Of a stretch of 64,000 nt of DNA, positions 1-9,507 are shown piece after piece. The stretch comes from Aquimarina atlantica (GTDB taxonomy: Bacteria; Bacteroidota; Bacteroidia; Flavobacteriales; Flavobacteriaceae): the NCBI RefSeq assembly GCF_000626715.1, contig NZ_AQRA01000002.1:310001-374000 (forward strand), written 5' to 3'. Made by a program: the position numbers and the translations under genes. Position 1 is the stretch's first letter. Each line of letters opens with the position of its first letter. The notes beneath the pieces were generated by a model, which made no database searches, had not been told where the DNA came from, and was given only the letters and a program-made list of their open reading frames with translations.

Positions 1-503
1 TTTCGTAGTTAATACCACTCATAACATAAGAGTAATTTACACTGGGTTAAGTATTCATATCCTCATAAGCATACAATTTGAAGTTATCTCTGTTTTTTTT
101 GCAAAACGTATGCCAGGACTTTAAAAAATTAACCTAAAAAACTTAAGTAAACCTTAAAGTTTTAATTAAGGATTTATATTTCTATTATTAGGAATAATTC
201 CAATACAAAAATACAAAATTTGGAATTATTCCAATAAATATATTTCACTTTTATGCCTTTATTTTTCAACTTATTGTAAGAAAAAGCAAAAACACAACAG
301 CAACCGAAAAATATTTAAATTACTGATAAACAAGTTTTTAACACTATAAACTTATGGCTTTTGTTAATAAAACTTGATAAGTTTATTTTAAAAAACCAAA
401 CATGTCTGTTAAATTTACTTTTGAATTTGATACGATATGGTATGTTTTTTGGGGAAAGAACTACTGTAACGAAAAATTGGGAAAATAAATCAAATCTAGA
501 ATT
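1..503. other. intergenic region, no supported large gene
   Basis: About 500 bp of very AT-rich sequence with stops in all frames. The only items of note are the paired dyads at 191-234 and a 28-codon frame at 402-488 (starts MSVKFTFEFD, ends NEKLGK). That frame stops 15 bp before the next small ORF. I cannot show that it is translated. Confidence 0.5.
191..234. promoter_or_regulatory. paired inverted repeats, possible operator
   Basis: GGAATAATTCC (191-201) and its reverse complement GGAATTATTCC (222-232) lie 31 bp apart, about three helical turns. The second is extended to TTGGAATTATTCCAA (220-234). Each is itself a dyad. They sit in an AT-rich non-coding stretch upstream of the small plus-strand ORFs at 402 and 504. 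No regulator is known for them, so the operator role is inferred from symmetry and phasing only. Confidence 0.35.
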
Positions 504-659
504 ATGCAGTATAAAGTAATTGATGCAAAAAGCCAGTATTTTGGCAAAGTATTGGATTTCGAATCCTGCTCTACTTTAAGTGATCTTGGAGGAGTACTCT
601 TAAAGATCGAAAGAAACAGGGTTTCACTTTTTAAATTTAACGAAGTAGAATTGGTATAA
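504..659 (+). CDS. small hypothetical protein, 51 aa
   Basis: An intact 51-codon frame starts MQYKVIDAKSQYFGK and ends NEVELV. It has a balanced composition, with alternating hydrophobic residues that suggest a small beta-rich fold (VLDFESCS, GVLLKIERNRVSLFKF). There is no signal peptide or membrane segment. It stands alone, convergent with ribE, whose stop codon is about 65 bp downstream. I do not recognise the family. Codon use resembles the neighbours, which supports a real gene, but no ribosome-binding site is visible, as is normal in this phylum. Confidence 0.45.
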   Translation: MQYKVIDAKSQYFGKVLDFESCSTLSDLGGVLLKIERNRVSLFKFNEVELV

Positions 660-723
660 TTACCATTCTACTTCTTTCTACTTTTATTTATTATTCATTA
701 CACTTATATACTTATACAGTAAA

Positions 724-1311
724 CTATCTTAGTTCTGTAATTCGTTTTACGTATTTACCAATAACATCAAACTCAAGATTAACAACACTTCCTTCTTTAA
801 AAGTATTAAAGTTTGTATGCTCATAGGTATACGGAATAATAGCAACACTAAATTCGTTCTTTTTAGAATTAACGACAGTTAAACTAACACCATTAACCGT
901 TACCGATCCTTTTTCTATAGTGATATTATTTAATGAAGGATCATAATCGAAAGTAAAATACCAACTTCCGTCAGCTTCTGTGATTGCTTTGCAAATCGCA
1001 GTTTGATCTACATGTCCTTGCACAATATGCCCATCTAACCTATCTCCTAATTTCATTCCTCTTTCCAGATTTACGATAGTACCTACGGCAAGCGTATTAA
1101 GATTAGTTTTATCTAACGTTTCTTTGATCGCAGTTACTGTATACATATCTTCATTAATAGATACCACAGTTAAACAAACCCCATTATGCGCTATACTTTG
1201 ATCAATCTTTAATTCTGAAGTGAAATTCGCTCGTATGGTAATATCCAGATTTTCTTTATTAGTTTGTAAAGAAGTAATAATTCCTAATTCTTCGATGATT
1301 CCTGTAAACAT
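724..1311 (-). CDS. ribE: riboflavin synthase, alpha subunit
   Basis: Catalyses dismutation of two 6,7-dimethyl-8-ribityllumazine molecules to riboflavin plus a pyrimidinedione, the last step of riboflavin synthesis, in the cytoplasm. The 195 aa length is typical. The N-terminus MFTGIIEELG is the family signature. The protein is an internal duplication of two lumazine-binding barrels: the GVCLTVV motif in the first half recurs as GVSLTVV in the second, and the GHIVQGHVD stretch opens the second barrel. It is transcribed divergently from pdxA across an 80 bp gap, so two cofactor genes share a control region. No FMN riboswitch fold is visible upstream. Confidence 0.96.
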   Translation of the reverse strand: MFTGIIEELGIITSLQTNKENLDITIRANFTSELKIDQSIAHNGVCLTVVSINEDMYTVTAIKETLDKTNLNTLAVGTIVNLERGMKLGDRLDGHIVQGHVDQTAICKAITEADGSWYFTFDYDPSLNNITIEKGSVTVNGVSLTVVNSKKNEFSVAIIPYTYEHTNFNTFKEGSVVNLEFDVIGKYVKRITELR

Positions 1312-1391
1312 AAATGCGAATTATTTAATTAAATTTGTGACCTTGAAGTCTGATTTTAGATTTCAAAAATACTGATAAAGTAGTTTATATA

Positions 1392-2450
1392 ATGAAGAAA
1401 GAAGAAAAAATAAGATTAGGGATTTCTATTGGCGATCTTAACGGAATAGGAAGTGAAGTTATCCTTAAAACTTTTGAAGATTCGCGAATGTTAGATTTTT
1501 GTACTCCGGTAATTTTTGCCTCGGTAAAAATTCTTTCTTTCTTAAAAAAACAATATAAAAGTAACATAAACCTTCATGGTATAGATAAGACATCTCAGAT
1601 TCTGGATGGTAAAATAAATGTTCTTAATGTTTGGAAAGAAGCCGTTAGTATTAATTTTGGAAAAGAAGATGAAAAAGTAGGAAGCTATGCGATCAAATCG
1701 CTTAAATCTGCAACCGAAGCTTTAAAAAACAATCGAATTGATGTGCTGGTAACCGCACCTATTAATAAACATAGTATTCAATCTGAAGAATTTAAATTCC
1801 CAGGACATACTGATTATCTGGATCAGGAACTAGAAGGAAATAGTCTTATGTTTATGATTACCGATGATTTAAAAGTCGGATTACTTACCGATCATGTTGC
1901 CGTTAAGGATATAGCAGATACCATTACACCAGAATTAATAGAACAAAAAGTAGATACTATTCATCACGCTCTTAAACAGGATTTTGGCATCTCAAAACCA
2001 AAAATCGCAGTGCTGGGAATCAACCCACATAGTGGAGACAACGGTGTAATTGGCAAAGAAGATGAAGATGTATTAAAGCCAACAATCCAAAAAATTAATG
2101 AATCTGGTAAATTAGTATATGGCCCCTATGCAGCAGATAGTTTTTTTGGCTCTAACAATTACAAAGCCTTTGATGCAGTTGTAGCTTCATATCATGATCA
2201 GGGATTAATTCCTTTTAAAACACTCTCTTTTGGCAAAGGAGTAAATTATACCGCAGGATTACACAAAGTTCGTACTTCTCCAGATCATGGTACTGCTTTT
2301 GAAATTGCAGGAAAAAACCTAGCCGATAATAGTTCATTTAAAGAAGCTGTTTTTGCGGCATTAAAAATTTTTAAAAATAGAAATGAATATCATGAATTAA
2401 CTAAAAACCCTCTTAAAAAACAACCTCGTAAACCACAAAATAAGTCATGA
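1392..2450 (+). CDS. pdxA: 4-hydroxythreonine-4-phosphate dehydrogenase
   Basis: Oxidises 4-phosphohydroxy-L-threonine with NAD in the DXP-dependent branch of pyridoxal phosphate synthesis. The 352 aa protein starts with the characteristic SIGDLNGIGSE stretch. It carries the metal-ligand region TAPINKHS and FPGHTDYL, then LGINPHSGDNGVIG, the SYHDQGLIPFK metal-binding histidine motif and the terminal TSPDHGTAFEIAGK. These are all landmarks of PdxA. The C-terminus ends in a basic tail rich in lysine and proline. ATG 1392 is the only start that preserves the N-terminal strand. No terminator is obvious between it and the next promoter. Confidence 0.97.
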   Translation: MKKEEKIRLGISIGDLNGIGSEVILKTFEDSRMLDFCTPVIFASVKILSFLKKQYKSNINLHGIDKTSQILDGKINVLNVWKEAVSINFGKEDEKVGSYAIKSLKSATEALKNNRIDVLVTAPINKHSIQSEEFKFPGHTDYLDQELEGNSLMFMITDDLKVGLLTDHVAVKDIADTITPELIEQKVDTIHHALKQDFGISKPKIAVLGINPHSGDNGVIGKEDEDVLKPTIQKINESGKLVYGPYAADSFFGSNNYKAFDAVVASYHDQGLIPFKTLSFGKGVNYTAGLHKVRTSPDHGTAFEIAGKNLADNSSFKEAVFAALKIFKNRNEYHELTKNPLKKQPRKPQNKS

Positions 2451-2572
2451 GAGGTTAGCAATTAGGTATAAAAATGATCTTCAAACCTATTACCTTGATC
2501 CTTAAACCTAATTAATCACTAACAATCTGATATAATTTTGTTTACAAAAATACTTTCATAACGAATTTTTAT

Positions 2573-2580
2573 TATCTTTG
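2573..2580 (+). promoter_or_regulatory. Bacteroidota promoter -7 element (TATCTTTG)
   Basis: TATCTTTG matches the TAnnTTTG -7 consensus of the Bacteroidota primary sigma factor and is followed by GCACCCGCC, a common start context. It lies 46 bp before the DUF177 gene. The leader contains a small bulged hairpin (2586-2606, GCCT..ATCA with TGATAGGC). It probably drives DUF177-rpmF. The -33 box is weak. Confidence 0.6.
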
Positions 2581-2625
2581 CACCCGCCTTTATCAAATTG
2601 ATAGGCACTTGAAACTGATGATGAA

Positions 2626-3168
2626 ATGATACAACTTAAAGAGTATACTATTCCTTTCGTTGGACTGAAGCAAGGATTACACCAGTTTGAGTATCAAATT
2701 GACAATACGTTCTTTGAACATTTTGAGTATGATGAGTTTAATTCATCTGCAGTAAAAGTTGATATGGAGTTTAATAAAAAAACAACTTTATTAGAACTTC
2801 AATTTAAAGCAACAGGAACTGTAAATGTAAATTGTGATCTCACCAATGAACCTTTTGACCTACCTATTAAAAACGAATTTTTTTTAGTAGTGAAGTTTGG
2901 AGATGAATATAATGATGAAAATGAAGAGCTTCTTATTATTCCTCATGGAGAATATGAAGTTAATGTTCAGCAATATATTTATGAGCTTATTGTTTTGGCT
3001 ATACCATCTAAAAGAGTTCATCCTGGTGTTGAGAACGGAACATTACAATCAGATATACTTAAAAAACTAGAAGAATTAAGTCCGAAAGAAAAAACAAATG
3101 TGAATAACAATGAGGAAACAGATCCTCGCTGGGATAAATTAAAAAACTTATTAAACGATAAACAATAG
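2626..3168 (+). CDS. DUF177 (YceD-like) protein
   Basis: A 180 aa acidic protein of the DUF177 family, which is almost always encoded directly upstream of rpmF. In other bacteria and plastids, members are linked to 23S rRNA accumulation or large-subunit assembly; the exact role here is inferred. The sequence shows the YTIPFVGLKQG start, a central beta-rich part (LELQFKATGTVNVNCDLTNEPFDLPI) in which the family's usual cysteine is present (VNVNCDLTN), and a conserved ..DPRWDKLKNLL C-terminus. It is 7 bp upstream of rpmF and clearly cotranscribed. The last 25 residues are charged and probably flexible. Confidence 0.85.
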   Translation: MIQLKEYTIPFVGLKQGLHQFEYQIDNTFFEHFEYDEFNSSAVKVDMEFNKKTTLLELQFKATGTVNVNCDLTNEPFDLPIKNEFFLVVKFGDEYNDENEELLIIPHGEYEVNVQQYIYELIVLAIPSKRVHPGVENGTLQSDILKKLEELSPKEKTNVNNNEETDPRWDKLKNLLNDKQ

Positions 3169-3175
3169 CTAAGCA

Positions 3176-3373
3176 ATGGCACATCCTAAGAGAAAAATAT
3201 CGAAAACAAGAAGAGATAAAAGAAGAACACACTATAAAGCTTCTGTACCACAAATAGCTACTGATCCAACTACTGGAGAGGCGCATTTATATCACAGAGC
3301 ACACTGGCACGAAGGTAAATTATACTATCGTGGTCAGATTGTTATCGACAATACTGAAGAAGAAGTAGCGTAA
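3176..3373 (+). CDS. rpmF: 50S ribosomal protein L32
   Basis: A 65 aa basic protein with the invariant start [17 protein letters not shown], a standard L32 signature, followed by a more acidic C-terminus typical of Bacteroidota L32. The cysteine zinc ribbon found in some L32 proteins is absent ([15 protein letters not shown] instead), as in the zinc-independent form. It is cotranscribed with DUF177 and followed by a strong intrinsic terminator at 3399-3424. Confidence 0.97.
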   Translation: MAHPKRKISKTRRDKRRTHYKASVPQIATDPTTGEAHLYHRAHWHEGKLYYRGQIVIDNTEEEVA

Positions 3374-3398
3374 GGATACTGTTAAAATCTTAAAGAGA

Positions 3399-3424
3399 AC
3401 TCTCACAAATGTGAGAGTTTTTTT
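3399..3424 (+). terminator. intrinsic terminator after rpmF
   Basis: ACTCTCAC / GTGAGAGT form an 8 bp stem around an AAAT loop, followed directly by a T-run. This closes the DUF177-rpmF transcript before fabH. Confidence 0.85.
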
Positions 3425-3546
3425 GTTTTTAGTTGAATATGTGTCAAAATCCAGTTATTTTGCGCCATATTTGTGTATAATTTAGTAATTTCGACAACTT
3501 TTTGAACGCATTTTTATGCTATAGTTTGTGAAACTAAAACTAAGAT

Positions 3547-4542
3547 ATGAGTAAAATCACAGCCGCTATCACCGCTGTAGGTGCATACGTGCCAGACTAT
3601 GTGTTAACTAATGATATATTAGCCACAATGGTCGAAACTAACGACGAATGGATAACCAGTCGTACAGGTATCAAAGAACGCAGGATACTAAAAGATAAAG
3701 ATAAAGGAACATCTTTCTTAGGTATAAAAGCGGCAGAAGATCTAATCGCCAAAAAAAATCTCGACCCTAAAGAGATTGATATGGTAATTTTTGCAACTGC
3801 AACTCCAGATCTTCCAGTTGCTGCAACTGCAGCATACACAGCTTCGAAGATTGGGGCCGTTAATGCTTTTTCCTATGACTTACAGGCAGCTTGTTCCAGT
3901 TTTTTATATGGAATGTCTACTGCCGCCAGTCATATAGAATCAGGAAGATATAAAAAAGTGTTAGTAATAGGAGCAGATAAAATGTCTTCTATTATTGATT
4001 ATACCGATCGTACCACTTGCATTATTTTTGGTGATGGTGGTGGTGCAGCTCTTTTTGAACCCAATTATGAAGGTCTAGGACTTCAAGACGAATACCTGCG
4101 TACCGATGGTATCGGAAGAGAGTTCCTAAAAATTGAAGCCGGAGGATCTATTCTACCTCCATCAGAAGAAACTGTAGCCAAAAGGCAACACTTTGTTCAA
4201 CAAGACGGAAAAACTGTATTTAAATATGCAGTTTCTAATATGGCAGATGCCAGTTCTAAGATTATGGAACGTAATAGTTTAACAGGACAGGATGTAAACT
4301 GGCTTATTGCACATCAAGCCAATAAGCGTATTATTGACGCTACAGCCAAAAGAATGGAGCTGGATGAAAGCAAAGTTCTTATGAATATCCAACGATATGG
4401 TAATACAACCTCAGCCACCTTACCATTATTGTTACACGATTACGAGAAACAACTCAAAAAAGGAGACAACATCGTATTTGCCTCATTCGGTGGAGGCTTT
4501 ACCTGGGGGTCTATTTATCTTAAATGGGCCTATAATTCCTAA
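3547..4542 (+). CDS. fabH: beta-ketoacyl-ACP synthase III
   Basis: Condenses acetyl- or branched acyl-CoA with malonyl-ACP to start fatty acid synthesis. The 331 aa length is normal. The catalytic triad is visible: Cys in LQAACSSFLYG, His in IAHQANKRI and Asn in RYGNTTSAT. The N-terminus ITAVGAYVPDYVLTN and the glycine-rich FGDGGGAALFE are typical. It sits 27 bp before accB and accC, so initiation of the chain and supply of malonyl-CoA are encoded together. Flavobacteria use this enzyme for iso-branched primers, a family-level expectation not shown by the sequence. Confidence 0.96.
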   Translation: MSKITAAITAVGAYVPDYVLTNDILATMVETNDEWITSRTGIKERRILKDKDKGTSFLGIKAAEDLIAKKNLDPKEIDMVIFATATPDLPVAATAAYTASKIGAVNAFSYDLQAACSSFLYGMSTAASHIESGRYKKVLVIGADKMSSIIDYTDRTTCIIFGDGGGAALFEPNYEGLGLQDEYLRTDGIGREFLKIEAGGSILPPSEETVAKRQHFVQQDGKTVFKYAVSNMADASSKIMERNSLTGQDVNWLIAHQANKRIIDATAKRMELDESKVLMNIQRYGNTTSATLPLLLHDYEKQLKKGDNIVFASFGGGFTWGSIYLKWAYNS

Positions 4543-4569
4543 ACAACTAAAACACACAATACCCACATT

Positions 4570-5061
4570 ATGGATTTAAAAGAAATTCAGAATTTAATTA
4601 AATTCGTAGCCAAATCAGGCGCTAGCGAAGTAAAGTTAGAAATGGATGACATTAAAATCACCATTAAAACTGCATCAGAAGATGGTAAAGAAACGACAAT
4701 TGTACAACAACTGCCGGTAACTCCTCAAGTGGTAGCTCCTGTACCATCACAATCTGCACCTGCAGCAGTAACACCTGCAGCAGTAACAGAAGAAAAAAAT
4801 GCTTCTGACGATGATTCAAAATACATAACCATCAAATCACCTATAATTGGTACTTTTTACAGAAAACCATCACCAGACAAACCTACATTTGTAGAAGTTG
4901 GTGACTCTGTAAAAGAAGGAGATGTACTTTGTATTATTGAAGCAATGAAACTCTTTAATGAGATCGAAAGTGAAGTTTCTGGTAAAATTGTAAAAGTATT
5001 AGTTGATGACTCTTCTCCAGTAGAATTTGATCAGCCACTATTCTTAGTAGACCCATCATAA
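4570..5061 (+). CDS. accB: biotin carboxyl carrier protein of acetyl-CoA carboxylase
   Basis: Carries biotin between the carboxylase and transferase halves of acetyl-CoA carboxylase. The 163 aa protein has a short N-terminal domain (MDLKEIQNLIKFV), an Ala/Pro/Val-rich linker (about residues 57-78) and a C-terminal biotinyl domain from about residue 87. The biotinylated lysine lies in CIIEAMKLFNE, and the usual SPIIGTFYRKPSP thumb region precedes it. It is directly followed by accC after 88 bp. Confidence 0.97.
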   Translation: MDLKEIQNLIKFVAKSGASEVKLEMDDIKITIKTASEDGKETTIVQQLPVTPQVVAPVPSQSAPAAVTPAAVTEEKNASDDDSKYITIKSPIIGTFYRKPSPDKPTFVEVGDSVKEGDVLCIIEAMKLFNEIESEVSGKIVKVLVDDSSPVEFDQPLFLVDPS

Positions 5062-5149
5062 TTAACCTCATAATTTCAAACTTTTAAGTTTCAAATCACA
5101 TATTGAGAATTGAAATTTATTGTTTGAATATTGTAATTTCTAAGAAGTT

Positions 5150-6499
5150 ATGTTTAAAAAAATTCTAATTGCAAATAGAGGTGAGATTGCATTGCGTGTA
5201 ATCAGAACCTGCAAAGAAATGGGGATAAAATCTGTTGCGGTATACTCTACGGCAGATGCAGAAAGTTTACATGTACGTTTTGCAGATGAGGCCGTTTGTA
5301 TCGGACCTGCACCCAGTAACGAATCCTATCTTAAAATGTCTAATATTATTGCAGCAGCAGAAATCACAAATGCAGATGCAATACATCCAGGCTATGGTTT
5401 CCTTTCAGAAAACGCTAAGTTCTCTAAAATTTGTGAAGAGCACGAAATAAAATTTATTGGTGCCAGTGCAGAAATGATTGATAAGATGGGGGATAAAGCT
5501 TCTGCAAAAGCAACTATGAAAGCAGCAGGAGTACCTACAATTCCTGGTAGTGAAGGTATTTTGGATTCTTTTGAAGAAACCGAAAAGCTTGCCGATGAAA
5601 TGGGATACCCTGTAATGCTAAAAGCTACTGCCGGTGGTGGTGGAAAAGGTATGCGTGCCGTATGGGCAAAAGACGACCTGAGAAAATCATGGGATAGTGC
5701 TCGCCAGGAAGCTGCAGCTGCATTTGGCAATGATGGCATGTATATGGAAAAACTCATCGAAGAACCACGTCATATAGAAATTCAGGTTGTAGGAGATAGT
5801 AACGGAAGAGCTTGTCATTTATCTGAAAGAGATTGCTCTGTACAACGTAGACATCAAAAGCTTACAGAAGAAACTCCCTCGCCATTCATGACAGATGAAT
5901 TGCGTAATAAAATGGGAGAAGCTGCGGTAAAAGCTGCAGAATTCATCAAATATGAAGGCGCAGGAACTGTAGAATTTCTGGTTGACAAGCACCGTAATTT
6001 CTACTTTATGGAAATGAATACCCGTATCCAGGTAGAACACCCTATCACAGAACAAGTAGTTGACTATGACTTAATTAGAGAACAAATTCTTGTTGCTGCG
6101 GGAGTGCCAATTTCGGGTAAAAATTATTTCCCACAATTACATTCTATAGAATGTAGAATCAATGCCGAAGATCCGTATAAAGATTTTAGACCTTCTCCTG
6201 GTAAAATTACCAATTTGCATATCCCGGGAGGTCATGGTGTACGAGTAGATACTCATGTATATAGTGGATACATTATTCCGCCTAACTATGATTCTATGAT
6301 TGCCAAATTAATAACCACTGCACAAACACGTGAAGAGGCGATTAATAAAATGAAAAGAGCATTAGATGAATTTGTAGTAGAAGGTATAAAAACTACCGTT
6401 CCCTTTCATAGACAGCTTATGGATAATCCAGATTATATCTCTGGAAATTATACCACTAAGTTTATGGAAGATTTTGAAATGGAAGACCCAACTGAATAA
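5150..6499 (+). CDS. accC: acetyl-CoA carboxylase, biotin carboxylase subunit
   Basis: ATP-dependent carboxylation of the biotin on AccB, the first half-reaction of malonyl-CoA synthesis. The 449 aa protein starts [19 protein letters not shown]. It shows the ATP-grasp glycine loop [12 protein letters not shown], the HIEIQVVGD and [16 protein letters not shown] strands and the [18 protein letters not shown] catalytic stretch. The C-terminal biotin carboxylase domain contains YDSMIAKLI. The length is that of the free-standing subunit, not a pyruvate or propionyl carboxylase fusion. A terminator follows at 6509. Confidence 0.97.
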   Translation: MFKKILIANRGEIALRVIRTCKEMGIKSVAVYSTADAESLHVRFADEAVCIGPAPSNESYLKMSNIIAAAEITNADAIHPGYGFLSENAKFSKICEEHEIKFIGASAEMIDKMGDKASAKATMKAAGVPTIPGSEGILDSFEETEKLADEMGYPVMLKATAGGGGKGMRAVWAKDDLRKSWDSARQEAAAAFGNDGMYMEKLIEEPRHIEIQVVGDSNGRACHLSERDCSVQRRHQKLTEETPSPFMTDELRNKMGEAAVKAAEFIKYEGAGTVEFLVDKHRNFYFMEMNTRIQVEHPITEQVVDYDLIREQILVAAGVPISGKNYFPQLHSIECRINAEDPYKDFRPSPGKITNLHIPGGHGVRVDTHVYSGYIIPPNYDSMIAKLITTAQTREEAINKMKRALDEFVVEGIKTTVPFHRQLMDNPDYISGNYTTKFMEDFEMEDPTE

Positions 6500-6508
6500 C
6501 AACCAATT

Positions 6509-6533
6509 AAGCCTCAGTAATGAGGCTTTTTTT
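6509..6533 (+). terminator. intrinsic terminator after accC
   Basis: AAGCCTCA / TGAGGCTT stem with a GTAA loop followed by seven T residues, nine bases after the accC stop. It ends the fabH-accB-accC unit. Confidence 0.85.
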
Positions 6534-6633
6534 ATGCGCTTTACTTATTAATTTTAGAGATAGTCTGTGGATGTATGAGATCAAATACTCCTTTAGAGCA
6601 TTATCATTTTACACATTCTTATTATAAGTTTTT

Positions 6634-8205
6634 TTAATTATTTTCTATCAAACCAAATCCTTTCCAACCACTATTAGTATATACCCAGCCAACATAACCT
6701 CCAGGAACTGCATTGGTATTATAAACAATATCACCTTGATTCCAACTACCAGTGATTGGTATTGAAGATGAATAATTTATTTTATTACTTTGTGAAGCCC
6801 CTAACCCTCTTAAAGATATACCATTCGAAGACCTTAAACTTAGGCCTCCATAATTACCATTTGTAGATGAAGGATTAAAAACAAAACTATTTGAAGGAAT
6901 AGAATTTATAATTGGAAAATTTTCGTTGGATGTACACATGTTTACATTAACCCCTTCTGCGTAACCTGCACTATATATCGGAGTTTTTCCAAACTCATAA
7001 AAATAAGAACCTGAAATATTCATTCCCTTTACCCCTCCTAAAACTATAGCCCAATATGGAGAAACGTTCCATTTTGAATTAAAATAATTATCGATAACAT
7101 TTACCCCTCGAACATTAGCAAGATTATTTATAGCAATAGCTTCATAATCTAGCCACTCCCAATAACAACCTATAAAGGAAATATTAGTAAGAGGAGCATT
7201 TCCTCTATTATCTATTAATGCGCCATGCCCAAATTCAAAATTACAGCTAATAAAATTGATACTTGATGAGTCTCCAACTATTTTAAATAAAAAACTGCTT
7301 TCATTTTGAGGTTTATTACTTAAAAAACATCTTTCTATCAATAAGTTGTTACATTGTCTATTGAAAATATATCTTGGTGAAGAAATGTCTAAATGTCTTT
7401 GAGTACTTCTACAATTTTTAATAGTCGCTCTCCAGAACGATTGTGCATTAATATCATTTACTAAATTCCTAAAATGAATATTTTCAATCAATGCATCTTC
7501 ATTATATTTTAATTTTATGCCAGAAATGTTACTTCTTTGAATACGAGTTGTATCATTTACTTTTATATCTGTATCACTTAATAAAGTTAAATTACTTAGT
7601 ATCATATTTGTAATTTTTGCCTTATATCTAGTATTCCCCTGATTATCGGTTTTCTCAGGCATTTCTAAATCAAAAATATAACCACCACCATCAATTGCTC
7701 CATAAATATTCGATCCCTTATATCCTTCTCCTTTTATTTTAAGCCTATGGATATGTGATTTTTTCTCATCGATTTCAATTTTTAAAGAATTAACAATGCG
7801 ATAATCTCCTTTAGGAATAATCAGCGTATTTCCTATTCGTTGAGTTTCGTAAATTGCATTTTGTATGGCAGCTGTATCATCTGTATTATAGCTATACGTT
7901 CCACGTGCTCCAAACCACTTGACATTTATATCACCTTTATATACTCTAATCCATTTTTTGTTAGGATTTGCGTTTACATTAAAAACTGTACCTCCATTCT
8001 CCTTTAAATCAGAAATTTCATTTTTGAAAAGTCCACCACCACCATCATCAGGAGTATAATAACCTTTAACATAAACATAATCATCATTACCAGGATGGTT
8101 TTGGAGTTCAGATATATTAGGGAAGATTGCTGTTGCTAAAACTGATTGAGCTCTCGAATTAATAATGAATGATAATACTAAAGCTATAAAAATGTAATTT
8201 CTCAT
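6634..8205 (-). CDS. secreted right-handed beta-helix protein (pectate-lyase-3/tailspike-like)
   Basis: A 523 aa exported protein of unknown substrate. I chose ATG 8205 because it gives a clean signal peptide (MRNYIFIALVLSFIINSRAQS); the upstream 35-codon extension is basic and implausible. After the signal comes a short YYTPDDGGGGLF motif, as in phage and prophage tailspike head-binding regions. Then comes WFGARGTYSYNTDDTAAIQNAI, the hallmark start of a Pectate_lyase_3 beta-helix, followed by parallel repeats rich in Asn (about residues 110-430). A C-terminal WxQGDIVYNT...GWVYTNSGWKGFG module resembles small carbohydrate-binding or trimerisation caps. There is no T9SS sorting domain. It stands alone between two terminators and opposite-strand genes. 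It could be a glycan lyase or hydrolase, and the catalytic residues cannot be named. Confidence 0.7.
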   Translation of the reverse strand: MRNYIFIALVLSFIINSRAQSVLATAIFPNISELQNHPGNDDYVYVKGYYTPDDGGGGLFKNEISDLKENGGTVFNVNANPNKKWIRVYKGDINVKWFGARGTYSYNTDDTAAIQNAIYETQRIGNTLIIPKGDYRIVNSLKIEIDEKKSHIHRLKIKGEGYKGSNIYGAIDGGGYIFDLEMPEKTDNQGNTRYKAKITNMILSNLTLLSDTDIKVNDTTRIQRSNISGIKLKYNEDALIENIHFRNLVNDINAQSFWRATIKNCRSTQRHLDISSPRYIFNRQCNNLLIERCFLSNKPQNESSFLFKIVGDSSSINFISCNFEFGHGALIDNRGNAPLTNISFIGCYWEWLDYEAIAINNLANVRGVNVIDNYFNSKWNVSPYWAIVLGGVKGMNISGSYFYEFGKTPIYSAGYAEGVNVNMCTSNENFPIINSIPSNSFVFNPSSTNGNYGGLSLRSSNGISLRGLGASQSNKINYSSSIPITGSWNQGDIVYNTNAVPGGYVGWVYTNSGWKGFGLIENN

Positions 8206-8376
8206 TTTTTTATATCGTTTCAGGTTTATGTCTTGATAATTGAAAATGTTACTTCTTTTTTTTAAAAAAGCTGTCTTAAAAATGTATTTCCTACTATAGT
8301 AACTACGCAAGAAATCGTAAAATCTCTTTAGGAACGACTATATTTGTTTTTCTAACAAAATAATATCTCTTGTACT

Positions 8377-9489
8377 TTGAATTTTAGCTATTGGGAACAT
8401 AAAACTTGGTTATCTAATATCGATTTTACGGTTATCGGAAGCGGAATTGTAGGGCTTACCTGCGCATTAAGGCTACAAAACAATTTTCCGAAAGCCAAAA
8501 TTCTTATCCTAGAACGTGGCATATTACCAAACGGGGCCAGTACCAAAAACGCTGGTTTTGCTTGTTTTGGAAGCCTATCAGAAATTCTGGATGACTTAAA
8601 TTCGCATAGCGAAGAAGAAGTACTACAGTTGGTCAAAAAAAGACATAGTGGACTTCAATTGTTAAGAAAACACTTAGGAGATCAGAGCATCGGTTATTTT
8701 CAAAATGGCGGTTATGAACTTTTTACCAAAAATGACCAAGCTCTTTATGAAGACTGTTTATCAAAAAGAGAGCAAATAAACACGTTGTTAAAGCCAATTT
8801 TTGAGGATGATGTTTTTAGCACAAACTCTAATATTTTCAATTTTGGAAATATCCAACCTCAATACATAGTTAACCAATTTGAAGGGCAAATCGATACCGG
8901 AAAAATGATGGAAGCATTACTAAAAAAGGTTCGAAATTCTGGCATTAAGATTCTAAATAATTGCACAGTCGAAGCTTTTGATGATGACCATACTTCTGTT
9001 AAAATAAAAACCGATCAGTTTACGTTCTCTACACACAAAGTATTGATCGCTACAAATGGTTTTGCCGCTCAATTAGGAATTCAGGAAGTAAAACCCGCTC
9101 GTGCTCAGGTTTTGATTACCCAACCCATAGATAATTTACATATTAAAGGAACATTTCATCTAGATAAAGGATATTACTATTTTAGAAATATTGATAATAG
9201 AATCCTATTTGGCGGAGGTCGAAATTTAGACTTTAAAGCTGAAGAAACTACAGATTTGGCGCAAACTGAATTGGTACAACAAAAATTAGAAGAAATTTTG
9301 CGAGATGTCATTTTACCAGATACTAATTTTGAAATCAATTACCGATGGAGCGGAATTATGGGTGTAGGAAACCAAAAACAATCTATTGTCAAACAATTAT
9401 CTCAAAACGTATTTTGTGGTGTACGACAGGGCGGAATGGGCGTTGCGATAGGAAGTCTGGTGGGTGCAGAATTAGCTGATCTTTTATAA
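8377..9489 (+). CDS. FAD-dependent oxidoreductase (DAO family)
   Basis: A 370 aa flavoprotein of the D-amino-acid-oxidase/glycine-oxidase superfamily. The N-terminal dinucleotide fold is clear (TVIGSGIVGLTCALRLQ, then ILILERG at the end of strand two), followed by GASTKNAGFACFG. The C-terminus has the family closing motif (FCGVRQGGMGVAIG). The start codon is TTG at 8377; no in-frame ATG precedes the Rossmann motif. It is probably cytoplasmic. It lies 18 bp upstream of mtgA and may be cotranscribed with it. The amine substrate is not predictable. Confidence 0.85.
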   Translation: MNFSYWEHKTWLSNIDFTVIGSGIVGLTCALRLQNNFPKAKILILERGILPNGASTKNAGFACFGSLSEILDDLNSHSEEEVLQLVKKRHSGLQLLRKHLGDQSIGYFQNGGYELFTKNDQALYEDCLSKREQINTLLKPIFEDDVFSTNSNIFNFGNIQPQYIVNQFEGQIDTGKMMEALLKKVRNSGIKILNNCTVEAFDDDHTSVKIKTDQFTFSTHKVLIATNGFAAQLGIQEVKPARAQVLITQPIDNLHIKGTFHLDKGYYYFRNIDNRILFGGGRNLDFKAEETTDLAQTELVQQKLEEILRDVILPDTNFEINYRWSGIMGVGNQKQSIVKQLSQNVFCGVRQGGMGVAIGSLVGAELADLL

Positions 9490-9507
9490 GTCGATTCCTA
9501 TTGAATT

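Noticed and set aside
1312-1391. FMN riboswitch upstream of ribE
   Set aside because: Only 80 bp lie between ribE and pdxA, and none of the conserved RFN helices can be seen in it.
5392-5757. long antisense frame inside accC
   Set aside because: It lies wholly within a well-conserved coding region and shows the low-complexity composition of a shadow frame; the same holds for the other antisense frames inside recJ, the VCBS, susD and galactosidase genes.
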